Of a DNA stretch of 64,000 nt, positions 24,850 to 34,785 are shown piece by piece. Source of the DNA: Toxorhynchites rutilus septentrionalis (Eukaryota > Arthropoda > Insecta > Diptera > Culicidae). The notes beneath the pieces were generated by a model. That model was given only the letters and a program-made list of their open reading frames with translations, did not search any database and was not told where the DNA came from. Every line of letters begins with the position of its first letter. The first letter of the stretch is position 1. A program made the translations under genes and the position numbers. The stretch spans positions 314,516,787-314,580,786 of the forward strand of contig NC_073745.1 in NCBI RefSeq assembly GCF_029784135.1, written 5' to 3'.

Positions 24850-25893
24850 GTTAAGGTGAAGGTGGAAGGAAGCCATTGTAGTGGTATAGGTAAAATAGGG
24901 TAATAATTTTTGTGAGAAAAGAGCAAAGCACACGTTAATAGATCATTTCAATTATCAGACTGTGTGGCGCTTCATTGGCACGAGTCTTTGAATACATTTG
25001 AAAAAAATAAAAATTCAATACTGAAGTAAAATGTATGAACGATATGTTCTGATGAACAATTACAAATATAAATATATATAGAAGGTGCATTTGCATATGA
25101 AATAAAATTCTGATTATACACGAGCGTAACATGAGCAAATTTATAACACATGCAAATTGGGGCTCTTTTAGTATTAACAAGTTCTTCCGCATAGTAACTC
25201 GATGTTGATAATTCCTTAATATGTTCTTTCTTTGATCGTATTGTTTTCACATATTCACGTTGGAGAGCCTTAACCCTTCTCTTCGTTGGCCGAGGCATTT
25301 TGATTGAATGTAATACTTTTCCGTTTACTGGTTTTGAAAGCATAGGCAGCTGTGGCAGTGTTCCGAGCTCTGCAATACAATTTTATTGCCCAATGTTAAA
25401 GTTGCTAAAACTTACATTATAGACCCATTAATTGTAAAAATAATAATTGTATTGATATCAACACAATTTTATTCTATTGATGTTCATGACATGAAAAGCT
25501 ATGACTCAGGAATAACATTTTATTGAGTGGTTTTATAGCTGTTTCGATGATGTTTGGTTGGCATCAGTATCGAAAAAATAACGATGCTTTCACCAATACA
25601 AATAAAACCATTGCAGAAAATCGAAAAATGAAAATTTAACTTTCAGAGCACTAGCTCGAGTTTTCCGACGTTCTTCACTATACAGTGCGCCAGCAGATGA
25701 AAATTCAATATCTTGTAAGTAATCGATTAGAGTTTGGTTGATATTACTTGATGAGAAGGGTGCAAAAACGATAATTTTCTTCAGACTGTTTCGCAAAATT
25801 ATTGATTTTCGGACGAGGGGTGAGGGAGAGAGATGAATGAAATGTGCGCCATTGTGGCAACCATTTTTGGCTAGCTTCCACCTTCTCCTTAAT
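24850..25893. mobile_element. Candidate TIR element, ends AAGGTGAAGGTGGAAG
   Basis: Left AAGGTGAAGGTGGAAGGAAG then CCATT (24853 on). Right, reversed, TTAAGGAGAAGGTGGAAGCT then AGCCAAAAATGG (25893 down to about 25862). Inside on the - strand are two coding-like fragments: a basic stretch MPRPTKRRVKALQREYVKTI near 25300, and FSSAGALYSEERRKTRAS near 25660-25700, which resembles the hAT C-terminal dimerisation motif. The assignment to hAT is tentative and I did not find a clear target duplication. Confidence 0.5.
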
Positions 25894-26329
25894 TTATTTT
25901 GAGAAATTTAAGGTATACACTCAATTTTGCGATGCTTAGAATAGAGATTGTTTTCAATTTTTGACGTAGAACTACGTCTTTCATTAAGAGTGCCAAATCA
26001 GAAAACAGGTCACGTTTTTATGAAATAAAGTTAACGTTAATAACTATTTTTGTCGCGAACGGATTTTGGTGATTTACATAGTAAACGAATCGGAAATTCC
26101 CTAAGATTTGTTTATTATGATATACATTAGAATCTCCTGGTTTGTTAATGGTTGAAATACATGAAAACTTTAAGCGTTTCCATTTTCCCATACATTTGTT
26201 CTGTCCATTTGTGTGCATTCCCTAACAGAGCTGTCAATAACGAGCAACTTATCGAAGAGCAGCGGAGGAGAAATGGCAGGATTCAAAGTCTCCGTGAACA
26301 AAGGAAAAGAAGAACGATGAAGGGGAACT

Positions 26330-26530
26330 TGCCTAGAGTATAAATAGTGGATCTCGCTGAGGCAAACTTTCATTTGGCATCGGACTGTTGAGCAATCCAA
26401 TTCACTTTGCTTTCGCTGCGCTTCGATCTAAGATTGGACCCCACCAGTGGTAATCCAACTTGGATATCGTTGTGTGGTTTTTTCAGTTCGTTTTTCGCGT
26501 TATTCGTATCGTGTATTTTTCTTTCCGCGT
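26330..26530 (+). promoter_or_regulatory. Promoter-like TATA block inside E element copy 6
   Basis: GAGTATAAATAGTGGATCTC then GCTGAGGCAAACTTTCATTT, with TATAAATA about 25-30 bp upstream of a TCATT-type initiator context, followed by a transcript-leader-like stretch. The same block is at 50260-50420 (reverse) and, more diverged, near 22235. Promoter activity is inferred from sequence only. Confidence 0.5.
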
Positions 26531-27768
26531 CATAAATTGGACGCTTCGCGTAGTGTGTGTTGAGCGAGAAGAAGAGGAAGGTTGGCTTGAGCACTGCAAA
26601 AAGCGAACGCATTGCCAGGGGCAATCAAATTTCGAGGCAAGCGTCATCTAGTGAAGCACGCGATGTTGGTGCAGTGAAAACCTCGCATTGAACCAATCCT
26701 TCGCGAGTGTGACACCGCATCGAACAACAGCGAAGTAGGCGACTTCGGCGCGTCGGTCGAAAATGTAAGCGCCGTTACCCAGGCAGTAACCAAAATCAAG
26801 CTCCCCCCCCACTGGTGGTGAAGGCGGTCGCTATTGACAAACTCATCAGCGAATTCGCATCGATGGGTGTTACAGCAGAGTCGAGCTGTGTGGCATAGTT
26901 CAGTCTTTTTCCAAGTTAACATTGTTTGTTTTTCGTCATCATAAGGGCTTCGTTGGTGCCTTTGACATTGCATGAATGCATTAAACTGACGTTATAGCGA
27001 AGCAGGCATTAAGGTTGTGTGCCAAAAAATCATTTGGGGAATACCTAGCATCTTGAATGTCGTACTGGAGTGTTACAAGTTATTTGGGTTCGCGTGACAG
27101 TCGCAAATCTGCCTTTAACTAGGATTGCGCTAATCTTGATCATAATAAAGCAATGCTACTGTTTTCGAGGTTGTTGATATTAACAAAAAGAGTTTATTTC
27201 GCTTGTTTAGACACCAAGAAAGTAAATGTCGTTCTGGAATGTTGTATGTGATTAGGTTCCGCTTGCCAGTAGAAAAACTTCCTCCACTAAGGGTGGCAGC
27301 TGCGCTTATCTCGAGCATGAGAAAGTAATGCAACTTTTTTCGAGGCCAGTGATATAAACAGAATAGTTTCTTTTGAGAATAACGTAAAATGATGAGAAGT
27401 GTTTATATTCCTAATAGCTTCAAGCCACCAATATATGGCTCTGTATGCGAACGATGCCTAGAGGTGCAATTCCACTGAGACAATACTAAATAACATGTAG
27501 CATGATATTTGATACTTGCATGTGCTGTCGTTGTTGTTGTTTCCTCGCGGTGCCAAAGATATATGAGATGTGGAATAATGGTGCTGGTGCAACATGTATA
27601 TAATCGACTGTAGCCGAATCTATGTCAATTGCGAAAAAGGCCATCGGAATAGCGTTCAACGTAAATTTTCAATACATTGACATGAAATTAATTGCGACAT
27701 ATGATCAGCTAGTGTATTGTTCTGCGAGGGCAAGAATGAATCATCAATCAATTATCATTATTCTACTA

Positions 27769-29066
27769 AAGGGTGTGTCACATCAAATTGCATCACGGGA
27801 AAAACGCTGTACAAATTTAATTTTTAGAAATTATATCTTCAGCTTTCGCTTATAATCAGATAAGAGTGTATAGATCACGTTGGCCATGCTTCACTGTCAA
27901 TTTTTCGTAAATTTGGAAAAATGTCGTCGAACGAAAAAGAGCGTCGTGAATTAATCCTGTGCACTCATTTCGAGAATCCGGAGTTGTCACATCGGGACAT
28001 CGGTAAGATGCTGGGAATCGTCCAATCCACGGTCAGCAGAGTACTAAAACGATACTTCGAGAACCTAACCATCGACCGGAAGGTGAAGAATGGCAAAAAT
28101 GGATGCTCCGTCAGTGAAAATGATCACAAGCGCGTAGTTAAGCAGTTTAGACGTGATCCGAGAAGTTCGGTCCGGGATGTCGCCAATAAGCTGAATTTGT
28201 CAAGTTCATTCGTCCAGCGGACCAAGCAACGGGAGGGCCTGCGTACATACAAGGTTCAGAAGGCTCCTAACCGCGACGAAAGGCAAAACATGGTGGGGAA
28301 GACGCGAGCCCGGAAGCTGTACACCGAAATGCTGACGAAGCCGCATTGCCTGGTAATGGACGACGAAACCTACGTCAAAGCGGACTTTCGTCAGCTGCCG
28401 GGCCTGTTGTTCTTCTCCGCAGAGGACAAATTCAGCGTTCCGGAGGAGATTCGCAAGCAGAAACTATCCAAGTTTGCCAAAAAGTACACGGTGTGGCAAG
28501 CGATCTGCTCTTGCGGAAAGCGGAGCGCCCCCTTCGTGATGACTGGCACGGTAAACGGGCAGGTTTACCTTAAGGAGTGACTACAGAAGCGCTTACTACC
28601 ACTATCGAAGCAGCACAAGGGCCAGACCATCTTCTGGCCGGATCTCGCTTCGTGCCACTATTCAAAGGACGTGTTGGAGTGGTACGAAGCCAACGGGGTC
28701 ACCTTCGTGCCAAAGGAAATGAACCCGCCCAACGCGCCGGAGCTTCGCCCAATAGAGAAATATTGGGCGATTATGAAGCAGGCCCTCCGGAAGAACCCAA
28801 AAGTTGTCAAATCGGAGGCGGACTTCAAGAGAAAATGGATTTCTGTTCAAAAAAAACTACAGCCTGACGTTGTACAGAACTTTATGGACGGGGTAAAGAG
28901 GAAGGTGCGAGCATACGGGCTTGGGCTCGAAGTATGAATAAAAAGAAAATGCCAAAAGTTGTTTAATAGTTTTTATTTTACTGTCTGAAATTTTCAAAAG
29001 GATCGGTCTACTGGGCGAATTTCTACAGCATTATTTCCGTGATGCAATTTGATGTGACACACCCTT
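27769..29066 (+). mobile_element. DD37E Tc1/mariner-type transposon, copy 1 (full length)
   Basis: A 1298-bp element with inverted ends AAGGGTGTGTCACATCAAAT then TGCATCACGG and the complement at the right. TA flanks both sides (27767-27768 and 29067-29068), as expected for the IS630-Tc1-mariner superfamily. It encodes one transposase, inactivated by a nonsense codon. It lies inside E element copy 6, so it is the younger insertion. Confidence 0.95.
27921..28937 (+). pseudogene. DD37E transposase, copy 1, single nonsense codon
   Basis: A 338-codon frame. N-terminal helix-turn-helix (SHRDIGKMLGIVQSTVSRVL, about residues 24-43), a linker, then a DDE/D catalytic domain: Asp148 in MDDETYVKADF, Asp241 in FWPDLASCHYS and Glu279 in LRPIEKYWA. 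There are 37 residues between the second Asp and Glu, so the triad is DD37E. The only defect I see is TGA at 28578-28580, codon 220, where the other three copies have TGC (Cys). Otherwise the frame is open to the stop at 28935-28937. This is the least damaged of the four copies. Confidence 0.93.
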
Positions 29067-29192
29067 TAAGCAGTTGTTTCTAAAATTTCACAGCACTCTA
29101 GAATAATATCCGAAGGTATAAACAAGCGTCTTATATAAAATAACAGCTTAGTTCTACGTCAATAATGCGGTTGTATCTTGGACACAACCTCC

Positions 29193-30175
29193 TAGAATAA
29201 ATTATTAGCAAAAAACTTTTCACGAAATTGCAAAAAAAAAAACGTTTTGAGCAGACCTCGTATAAACTGCTGGAAACCGATATATCGCGGTTTACTGAAG
29301 TTTCTATCAGCAGCTAATATCCACACAAATCCCAAACAAAAATCACCACGTGCGACGAATATCAGATAAAACAGTTCACTCAACTATCGTCGCGAATAAA
29401 TAACCCCATAAAGTTACCCTTATCTACCATACCATGTGAGATCAATCTTGACCGTTCCATTTCAACAACACTATGTGACCGTGAAACGCCACTGACTGTC
29501 GTTCGGTTATTCTTCAACGTCCTCCGCATAATGCATGGACTGAATTTTCCACCCTGGAAAGGGGCGAAAACGCTAAAATTTCAAGGAAGGCCAGCAGAGC
29601 AAAACAGACTTTTACGTAATTGCATTAGAGAATTGCTTTTTTGTTGTCCCCGCTGGTGGTGACGACGATGGACCTGTGTAAGCTCACCACCGCTCACGTC
29701 TGGAAAGGAAACGGATCGGAATTGCGGGCACACCGCAATAAGGACTTCTTTTTTCACCGGGCATAAGTCTGCAGATGGACTACTTTACCTTAGAGCGAGT
29801 TGATTCCTCCAGGTGAATACTTCGTATTCTGCTGGTGACCATATTTTTCCATCAGATTATTGCTGTGAAAAACAAATAACTAAATGCAGTGCAAAACAGT
29901 GGATACAGTGTTGGTTGAAAGCATCCGATGCGGTCATAGTGGAACAATAGTTCCATTCGCTAAGGTACACATTCCGTCGCCGTTTGTTTATTGGTTTGCC
30001 CCACTGCGGACCAGAAGGGTCACGTAGTGGTGATTTATTGTAAACTAGCCGCCGCTTCACCGGCGATTCGTTTTTCATTTTAGTACCGAGCATTTTATAG
30101 TGCGACTTAAGAAATGCGACGTGGTAAAAAGTGTATGCGGTCCGTGGTTGCATATAAGGGATTTTGTCCACTATT
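29193..30175. other. No recognisable feature
   Basis: About 1 kb between the E element and the SINE. The 104-codon - frame at 29857-30171 has no recognisable content. Confidence 0.4.
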
Positions 30176-30187
30176 GGTAATTAATTT

Positions 30188-30466
30188 GGAGTGCTCCCGT
30201 GGCCGAGTGGTTAGCGTCATAACTAACATGCCGGGTGTTCGGGTTCGATTCCCGTTCTGGTCGGGGGAATTTTTCGTCAAAGAAATTTCCTCCGACTTGC
30301 ACTGTGATCACGCGTATTCTAGAGGTTGCCACTCAGAATGCATTCAAGGCGTGTTATTTGGCATAGAAATCTCAACTAAGTACTAATAAAAAATGACGCA
30401 AGTAATACTACGTTGAGACGGCGAAGTTCCTCTAGGAACGTTAGTGCCATTGAAGAGGAAGAAGAA
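30188..30466 (+). mobile_element. tRNA-derived SINE, Feilai-like, full length
   Basis: Starts GAGTGCTCCCGTGGCCGAGT then GGTTAGCG: the A box TGGCCGAGTGG and the B box GGTTCGATTCC (about 30241) are spaced as in a polymerase III tRNA promoter. The body continues to a GAAGAGGAAGAAGAA tail. It is flanked by the perfect 12-bp repeat GGTAATTAATTT (30176-30187 and 30467-30478), so the insertion is complete. The tRNA-like head and the 3' end resemble the mosquito Feilai SINE family. That name is from memory of the family, not from a search. Confidence 0.9.
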
Positions 30467-30478
30467 GGTAATTAATTT

Positions 30479-31201
30479 TGCGACAAATGTTATCATATAA
30501 TCAGAAAGCCCAACAAGAGTTTTACGGAAGTCCGTTGTTTTGATAAACAATGTACCACCCTAATTTGCAAACAATGTTCAATATCTACAAATTTTTCGTC
30601 AAGAATGAGATATCGTCTATGAAATCCTCAACAAGTGAAATTCAATTAACGCATTTGTTGAGATTAGTACTTATCCAGCCCATTACATATGGGATGTAAA
30701 ATACCAAACGTTTAATCGTCAAAGTATGCAGTATACTATTAAACGTTTGACATTTTACATTTATACAAATGTAACGTTAACATATGAAATTTCAGCTGGC
30801 ACAGTTGCAAATTGAATTCGATGAGTTCTTGTTAGAAAAATATACATTTACACCATAAAGCTGGATTCCCATTTCATGGAATAAATTACCAAGTAATACA
30901 ATGTAGTAATGTATTTTCTCAACGTACTTTATTATATTTTTCCGCAAAAATAAAATCGATTCAATTGCGTGCGAGCTGACTATTGCTCGGTCTGTATACT
31001 AAATATTATTGACTGTTAACCGGGCGGAAAAAGCTTCAACCTTTGCGGGTTGACTTTTACGGTGCACTCTCCGTTCCCTGATAATCAGTGTGGCACAGTG
31101 AGGATACATTTTAAGCATGGATTTTTTTTTTCAAATGGATTCCCGTCCAATCGCAATGAAGGCGAATACGACGAATACCGTTTGTATTAATAAACATAAT
31201 G
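30479..31201. other. No gene; one hairpin at 30696-30758
   Basis: GTAAAATACCAAACGTTTAAT (30696-30716) pairs with 30738-30758 at 19 of 21 positions around a 21-nt loop. Nothing else is recognised. Confidence 0.5.
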
Positions 31202-31203
31202 TA

Positions 31204-32310
31204 AAGGGTGTATCACATCAAATTGCATCACGAAAAAAAAAGCTGTAGAAATTTAATTTTTAGGAAATATATCTTCAGCTTTCGCTTTAAAATCAGATAA
31301 GAGTGTATAGATCACGTTGGCCATGCTTCACTGTCAATTTTTCGTAAATTTGGAAAAATGTCGTCGAACGAAAAAGAGCGTCGTGAATTAATCCTGTGCA
31401 CTCATTTCGAGAATCCGGAGTTGTCACATCGGGACATCGGTAAGATGCTGGGATTCGTCCAATCCACGGTCAGCAGAGTACTAAAACGATACTTCGAGAA
31501 CCTAACCATCGACCGGAAGGTGAAGAACGGCAAAAATGGATGCTCCGTCAGTGAAAAAGATCACAAGCGCGTAGTTAAGCAGTTTAGACGTGATCCGAGA
31601 AGTTCGGTCCGGGATGTCGCCAATAAGCTGAATTTGTCAAGTTATTCGTTCAGCGGACCAAGCAGCGGGAGGGCCTGCGTACATACAAGGTTCAGAAGGC
31701 TCCTAACCGCGACGAAATGCAAAACATGGTGGGGAAGACGCGAGCCCGCAAGCTGTGCACCGAAATGCTGACGAAGCCGCATTGCCTGGTAATGGATGAC
31801 GAAACCTACGTCAAAGCGGACTTTCGTCAGCTGCCGGGCCTGTTGTTCTTCTCCGCAGAGGACAAATTCAGCGTTCCGGAGCAGATTCGCATACAGAAAC
31901 TATCCTAGTTTGCCAAAAAGTACATGGTGTGGCAAGCGATCTGCTCTTGCGGAAAGCGGAGCGCCCCCTTCGTGATGACCGGCACGGTAAACGGGCAGGT
32001 TTACCTTAAGGAGTGCCTACAGAAGCGCTTACTACCACTATTGAAGCAGCACGAGGGCCCGACCATCTTCTGGCCGGATCTCGCTTCGTGCCACTATTCA
32101 AAGGACGTGTTGGAGTGGTACGAAGCCAACGGGGTCACCTTCGTGCCAAAGGAAATGAACCCGCCCAACGCGCCGGAGCTTCGCCCAATAGAGAAATATT
32201 GGGCGATTATGAAGCAGGCCCTACGGAAGAACCCAAAAGTTGTCTACGGAGGCGGAAAAAAAACTACAACCTGACGTTGTACAGAACCTTATGGACGGGG
32301 TAAAGAGGAA
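31204..32310 (+). mobile_element. DD37E transposon, copy 2, 3' truncated
   Basis: Left end AAGGGTGTATCACATCAAAT then TGCATCACG after TA at 31202-31203. Homology to the other copies ends near 32310, at GGGGTAAAGAGGAA. The 3' UTR and right inverted end are missing. An internal deletion near 32245 removes the codons between KVV and the KKLQPD-like stretch. Confidence 0.92.
31358..32274 (+). pseudogene. DD37E transposase, copy 2, frameshifted, nonsense and deletion
   Basis: Reads as the transposase of copy 1 from the same start through the helix-turn-helix. The frame changes near 31643, where TTATTCGTTCAGCGG replaces TTCATTCGTCCAGCGG, and resumes in another frame from 31717. TAG at 31906-31908 replaces a Lys codon (CCAAG to CCTAG). 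The catalytic triad codons survive (MDDETY, WPDLASCHYS, RPIEKYWA), but the C-terminus is deleted. It cannot make a functional enzyme. Confidence 0.92.
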
Positions 32311-33200
32311 TAGTACATTATTACTTATCGAGACTTTTCAAAAGTCTTCGAAACTCTCCTGAATCAATGATCCTTCCAAATACAAAAAACAAAACCTAAA
32401 AAGCTTGTTTCTGTATCAGAATGATGCACCTAAAAACAATGATTATCAGAATGAGGAGGACGTGAAAGATTCGTCGGAATCAAAGTGGAATCAGCCTCCC
32501 ACTCCAACTATAGGTGCAGAAGTTCAATCTCCTATTCCGAGAGTCATCACACCATGTGGATCAAAACCAAATAAAAATCTGCGGATTTTCTGAGTTTGTC
32601 TTTTGATGAGTATATATATATATCAGAACTGCCGCGATTTTTTTTCTTCTGTTTAAGATTCATGTCCATGTTTATGTTCTGAAAAAAGTATTGCTGTGAT
32701 TACACTCACAATTATTTATGGCTGTCAACCAAACAATACAGAAAAACAAAAATTACTCGTTTGTACACCAAAAAACTCTAGGTCATAGTACTAAACGATA
32801 GCTTTCTACTACATAGCTTCTATTATGTTATAGCTCAAACTTTCCAAAATTGTTTCCGAAATCTTATAGAACTATGACTATCACGTCTAAGGTATAGAGA
32901 GCTATATCATAAATTTCATGCGCCGTGGGGCAGCACCTTAAGCCCACAAATGACAAGAACATGGGAATGCTTCTAGTTTTCATAAACTATTTACTCACCA
33001 GAGGATTGTAATGAAGGGTGTAACGTTTAGAATCCGCACACACTCAAATTGCTCTAACTTTAAAAAGAAACATTACTAAAGTAATTGAAATTTTGCGTAG
33101 ACATAGTTTAATGTGTATTGTTTTCACTCTGTGAGTTGATTTCATTAGATGCGCAAAAATTTTCAAAAGGCGACGAAGGAATAGTGCGTGCACGAAACAA
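32311..33200. other. No gene; E-element-like fragment near 32935
   Basis: The short (TA)n at about 32612 and a fragment (GGGAATGCTTCTAGTTTTCA near 32962) related to promoter-block E elements are all I recognise. Confidence 0.4.
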
Positions 33201-33203
33201 TTT

Positions 33204-33312
33204 ATTTTCTAACCTTTTCAGCGTGGAAAGAATACATGAAACTGGGAAATTTGAAGATAAATTCTGATTTCCCGGTTTCATGTATTCTTTCCACGCTGAA
33301 AAGGTTAGAAAA
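33204..33312. repeat. Inverted repeat with about 42-bp arms
   Basis: 33204-33245 (with TTTCAGCGTGGAAAGAATAC then ATGAAACTGGG) pairs with 33271-33312 around a 25-nt loop. The right arm is also the outer end of the large foldback element. The arrangement suggests a partial inverted duplication at that end. Confidence 0.9.
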
Positions 33313-34655
33313 TCATCATTTTACAATGTGCTATGTATATTACGAGGAATAGCTTGTTATGAGTATTGTAACTTTATTTTTTTCAACTAAGTAAACGATG
33401 AATGGGGAGTTTTGTGCTAAAAATACTGCAAATCCTTCTCGTATCGGCCCCTACATAATCAGTGATATCAGCCAATTTGATATGATATCGATTTCATCGC
33501 AATTATCCATAGTATCAATAACCGGTATGCATCATCAAACTTAAAATTTTCGAAGATTATTCATGACTTTGGTCAAATCGCCTGTTGAAACCATCGTAAA
33601 TATACAAAACTCTAACTTTCTTACCATACACTGACGACATTCAATGGCTGAAATGAATCTAAATGGAAATAAAATGAATAATCACCACCGAATCTTGCTT
33701 TTCAGTACGTTAAATAAACAAACACCCTCACTTTTGTGGTTCTGAACTCTAATGTAGATGTCGCATGAGCTGATTCAACTTTGCGTAAATTCGTCAATTG
33801 ACGAATTGATTCATTTTTTTCCAATTTAGATTTATTTCAGCCATTGAATGTCGTCAGTATATGGTAAGAAAGTTGGAGTTTTGTATATTTACGATGGTTT
33901 TAACACGCGATTTGGCCAAAGTCATAGATAATCTTCGAAAATTTTAAGTTTGATAATGCATACCGGTTAGATACTATGGATAATTGCGATGAAAATGATA
34001 TCATATCAAATTGGCTGACATAATTGGCGATCTAACGCAAAACGTAAACGATCGGTGAGACATCTGGATTTTGTTTTTGAACTAAGAAAATGATGCTAAT
34101 GTAACCTAAAACTCAAAAACAAATCACGTATATTTTACTTCCGGGCTTTCCAACGTAGTTCTCACATGCAGGAATCGTGCATTTTTCTACTTGTGTTTGA
34201 TTGTGCTCTCGAATTTCCTTCTTTAATTCAACCATTGTCAACATTTTTATAGTTTTCACTACTGAAAGAGGTAAATAAATTACATGTTATATATAAAATT
34301 GCGCAGAATTAAATTTCTTACAAACTCATCGCAATCAAATAATCTTTTATGATTATAACACTGCAATTTATGGAAAGAACTACAAACCTTCCATAAGCTC
34401 ACATGGCAAAATTTAAACCGCAGCGCCGCCTAGGTGTAGATTTGTACGTTAGATCGCCAATTGGTTATGTAGGGGTCGATACGAGAAGGATTTACAGTAT
34501 TTTTAGCGCAAAACACTCTATTCATCGTTTACTTAGTTGAAAAAAAATAAAGTTACAATACTTATAGCAAGCCATTCCTCGTAATGTACATAACGCATTG
34601 TAAAATGATGATTTTCTAACCTTTTCAGCGTGGAAAGAATACATGAAACCGGGAT
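33271..34655. mobile_element. Foldback element with about 400-bp arms
   Basis: The left arm (33271 to about 33688) is the reverse complement of the right arm (about 33812-34655, minus a nested MITE). Landmarks are CATTTTACAATGTGCTATGT, GTAAACGATGAATGGGGAGT, CCTTCTCGTATCGGCCCCTA and GACGACATTCAATGGCTGAA. The unpaired centre (33689-33811) holds no gene. The outer arm sequence recurs near 18965. Confidence 0.88.
34026..34458. mobile_element. MITE with ends GGCGATCTAACG, copy 1
   Basis: A 433-bp element with inverted ends GGCGATCTAACG and CGTTAGATCGCC, flanked by AATT on each side (34022-34025 and 34459-34462). It interrupts the right arm of the foldback element, whose left arm shows the uninterrupted sequence, so this insertion is later. 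No coding capacity. A second copy is at 39401. Confidence 0.88.
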
Positions 34656-34785
34656 AAATTCTGATTTTTCTAGAAAATTTGAACGAATTTCATACCAAAA
34701 AAACAAAACATCCTCATTTTACTCGCTGCGCCATCTGGTTGTAAATCCAACGTAAATTCGTCAATTCGATTATCAGGCACTACAC

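Larger units (their letters stand above)
25961..29192 (-). mobile_element. E element copy 6 (promoter-block class), reversed, with nested DD37E
   Basis: Non-hairpin end TTGACGTAGAACTACGTCTT at 25961. Hairpin end TTAGTTCTACGTCAATAATG then CGGTTGTATCTTGGACACAA then CCTCC (to 29192). Sequence at both ends matches the shorter relative at 49841-50756 in reverse. After removing the DD37E transposon (27769-29066) this copy is still about 1 kb longer than its relative, because of an extra block at 26540-27590 of unknown origin. It holds the TATA-containing block near 26336. Confidence 0.85.

Noticed and set aside
28577..28867. A 96-codon frame within DD37E copies (also at 32013, 47350, 59366)
   Set aside because: It is an out-of-frame shadow of the transposase gene, repeated in all copies because the DNA is similar.
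30188..30270. A tRNA gene (A and B boxes present)
   Set aside because: The sequence lacks a proper cloverleaf, continues into a conserved SINE body and has flanking target duplications.
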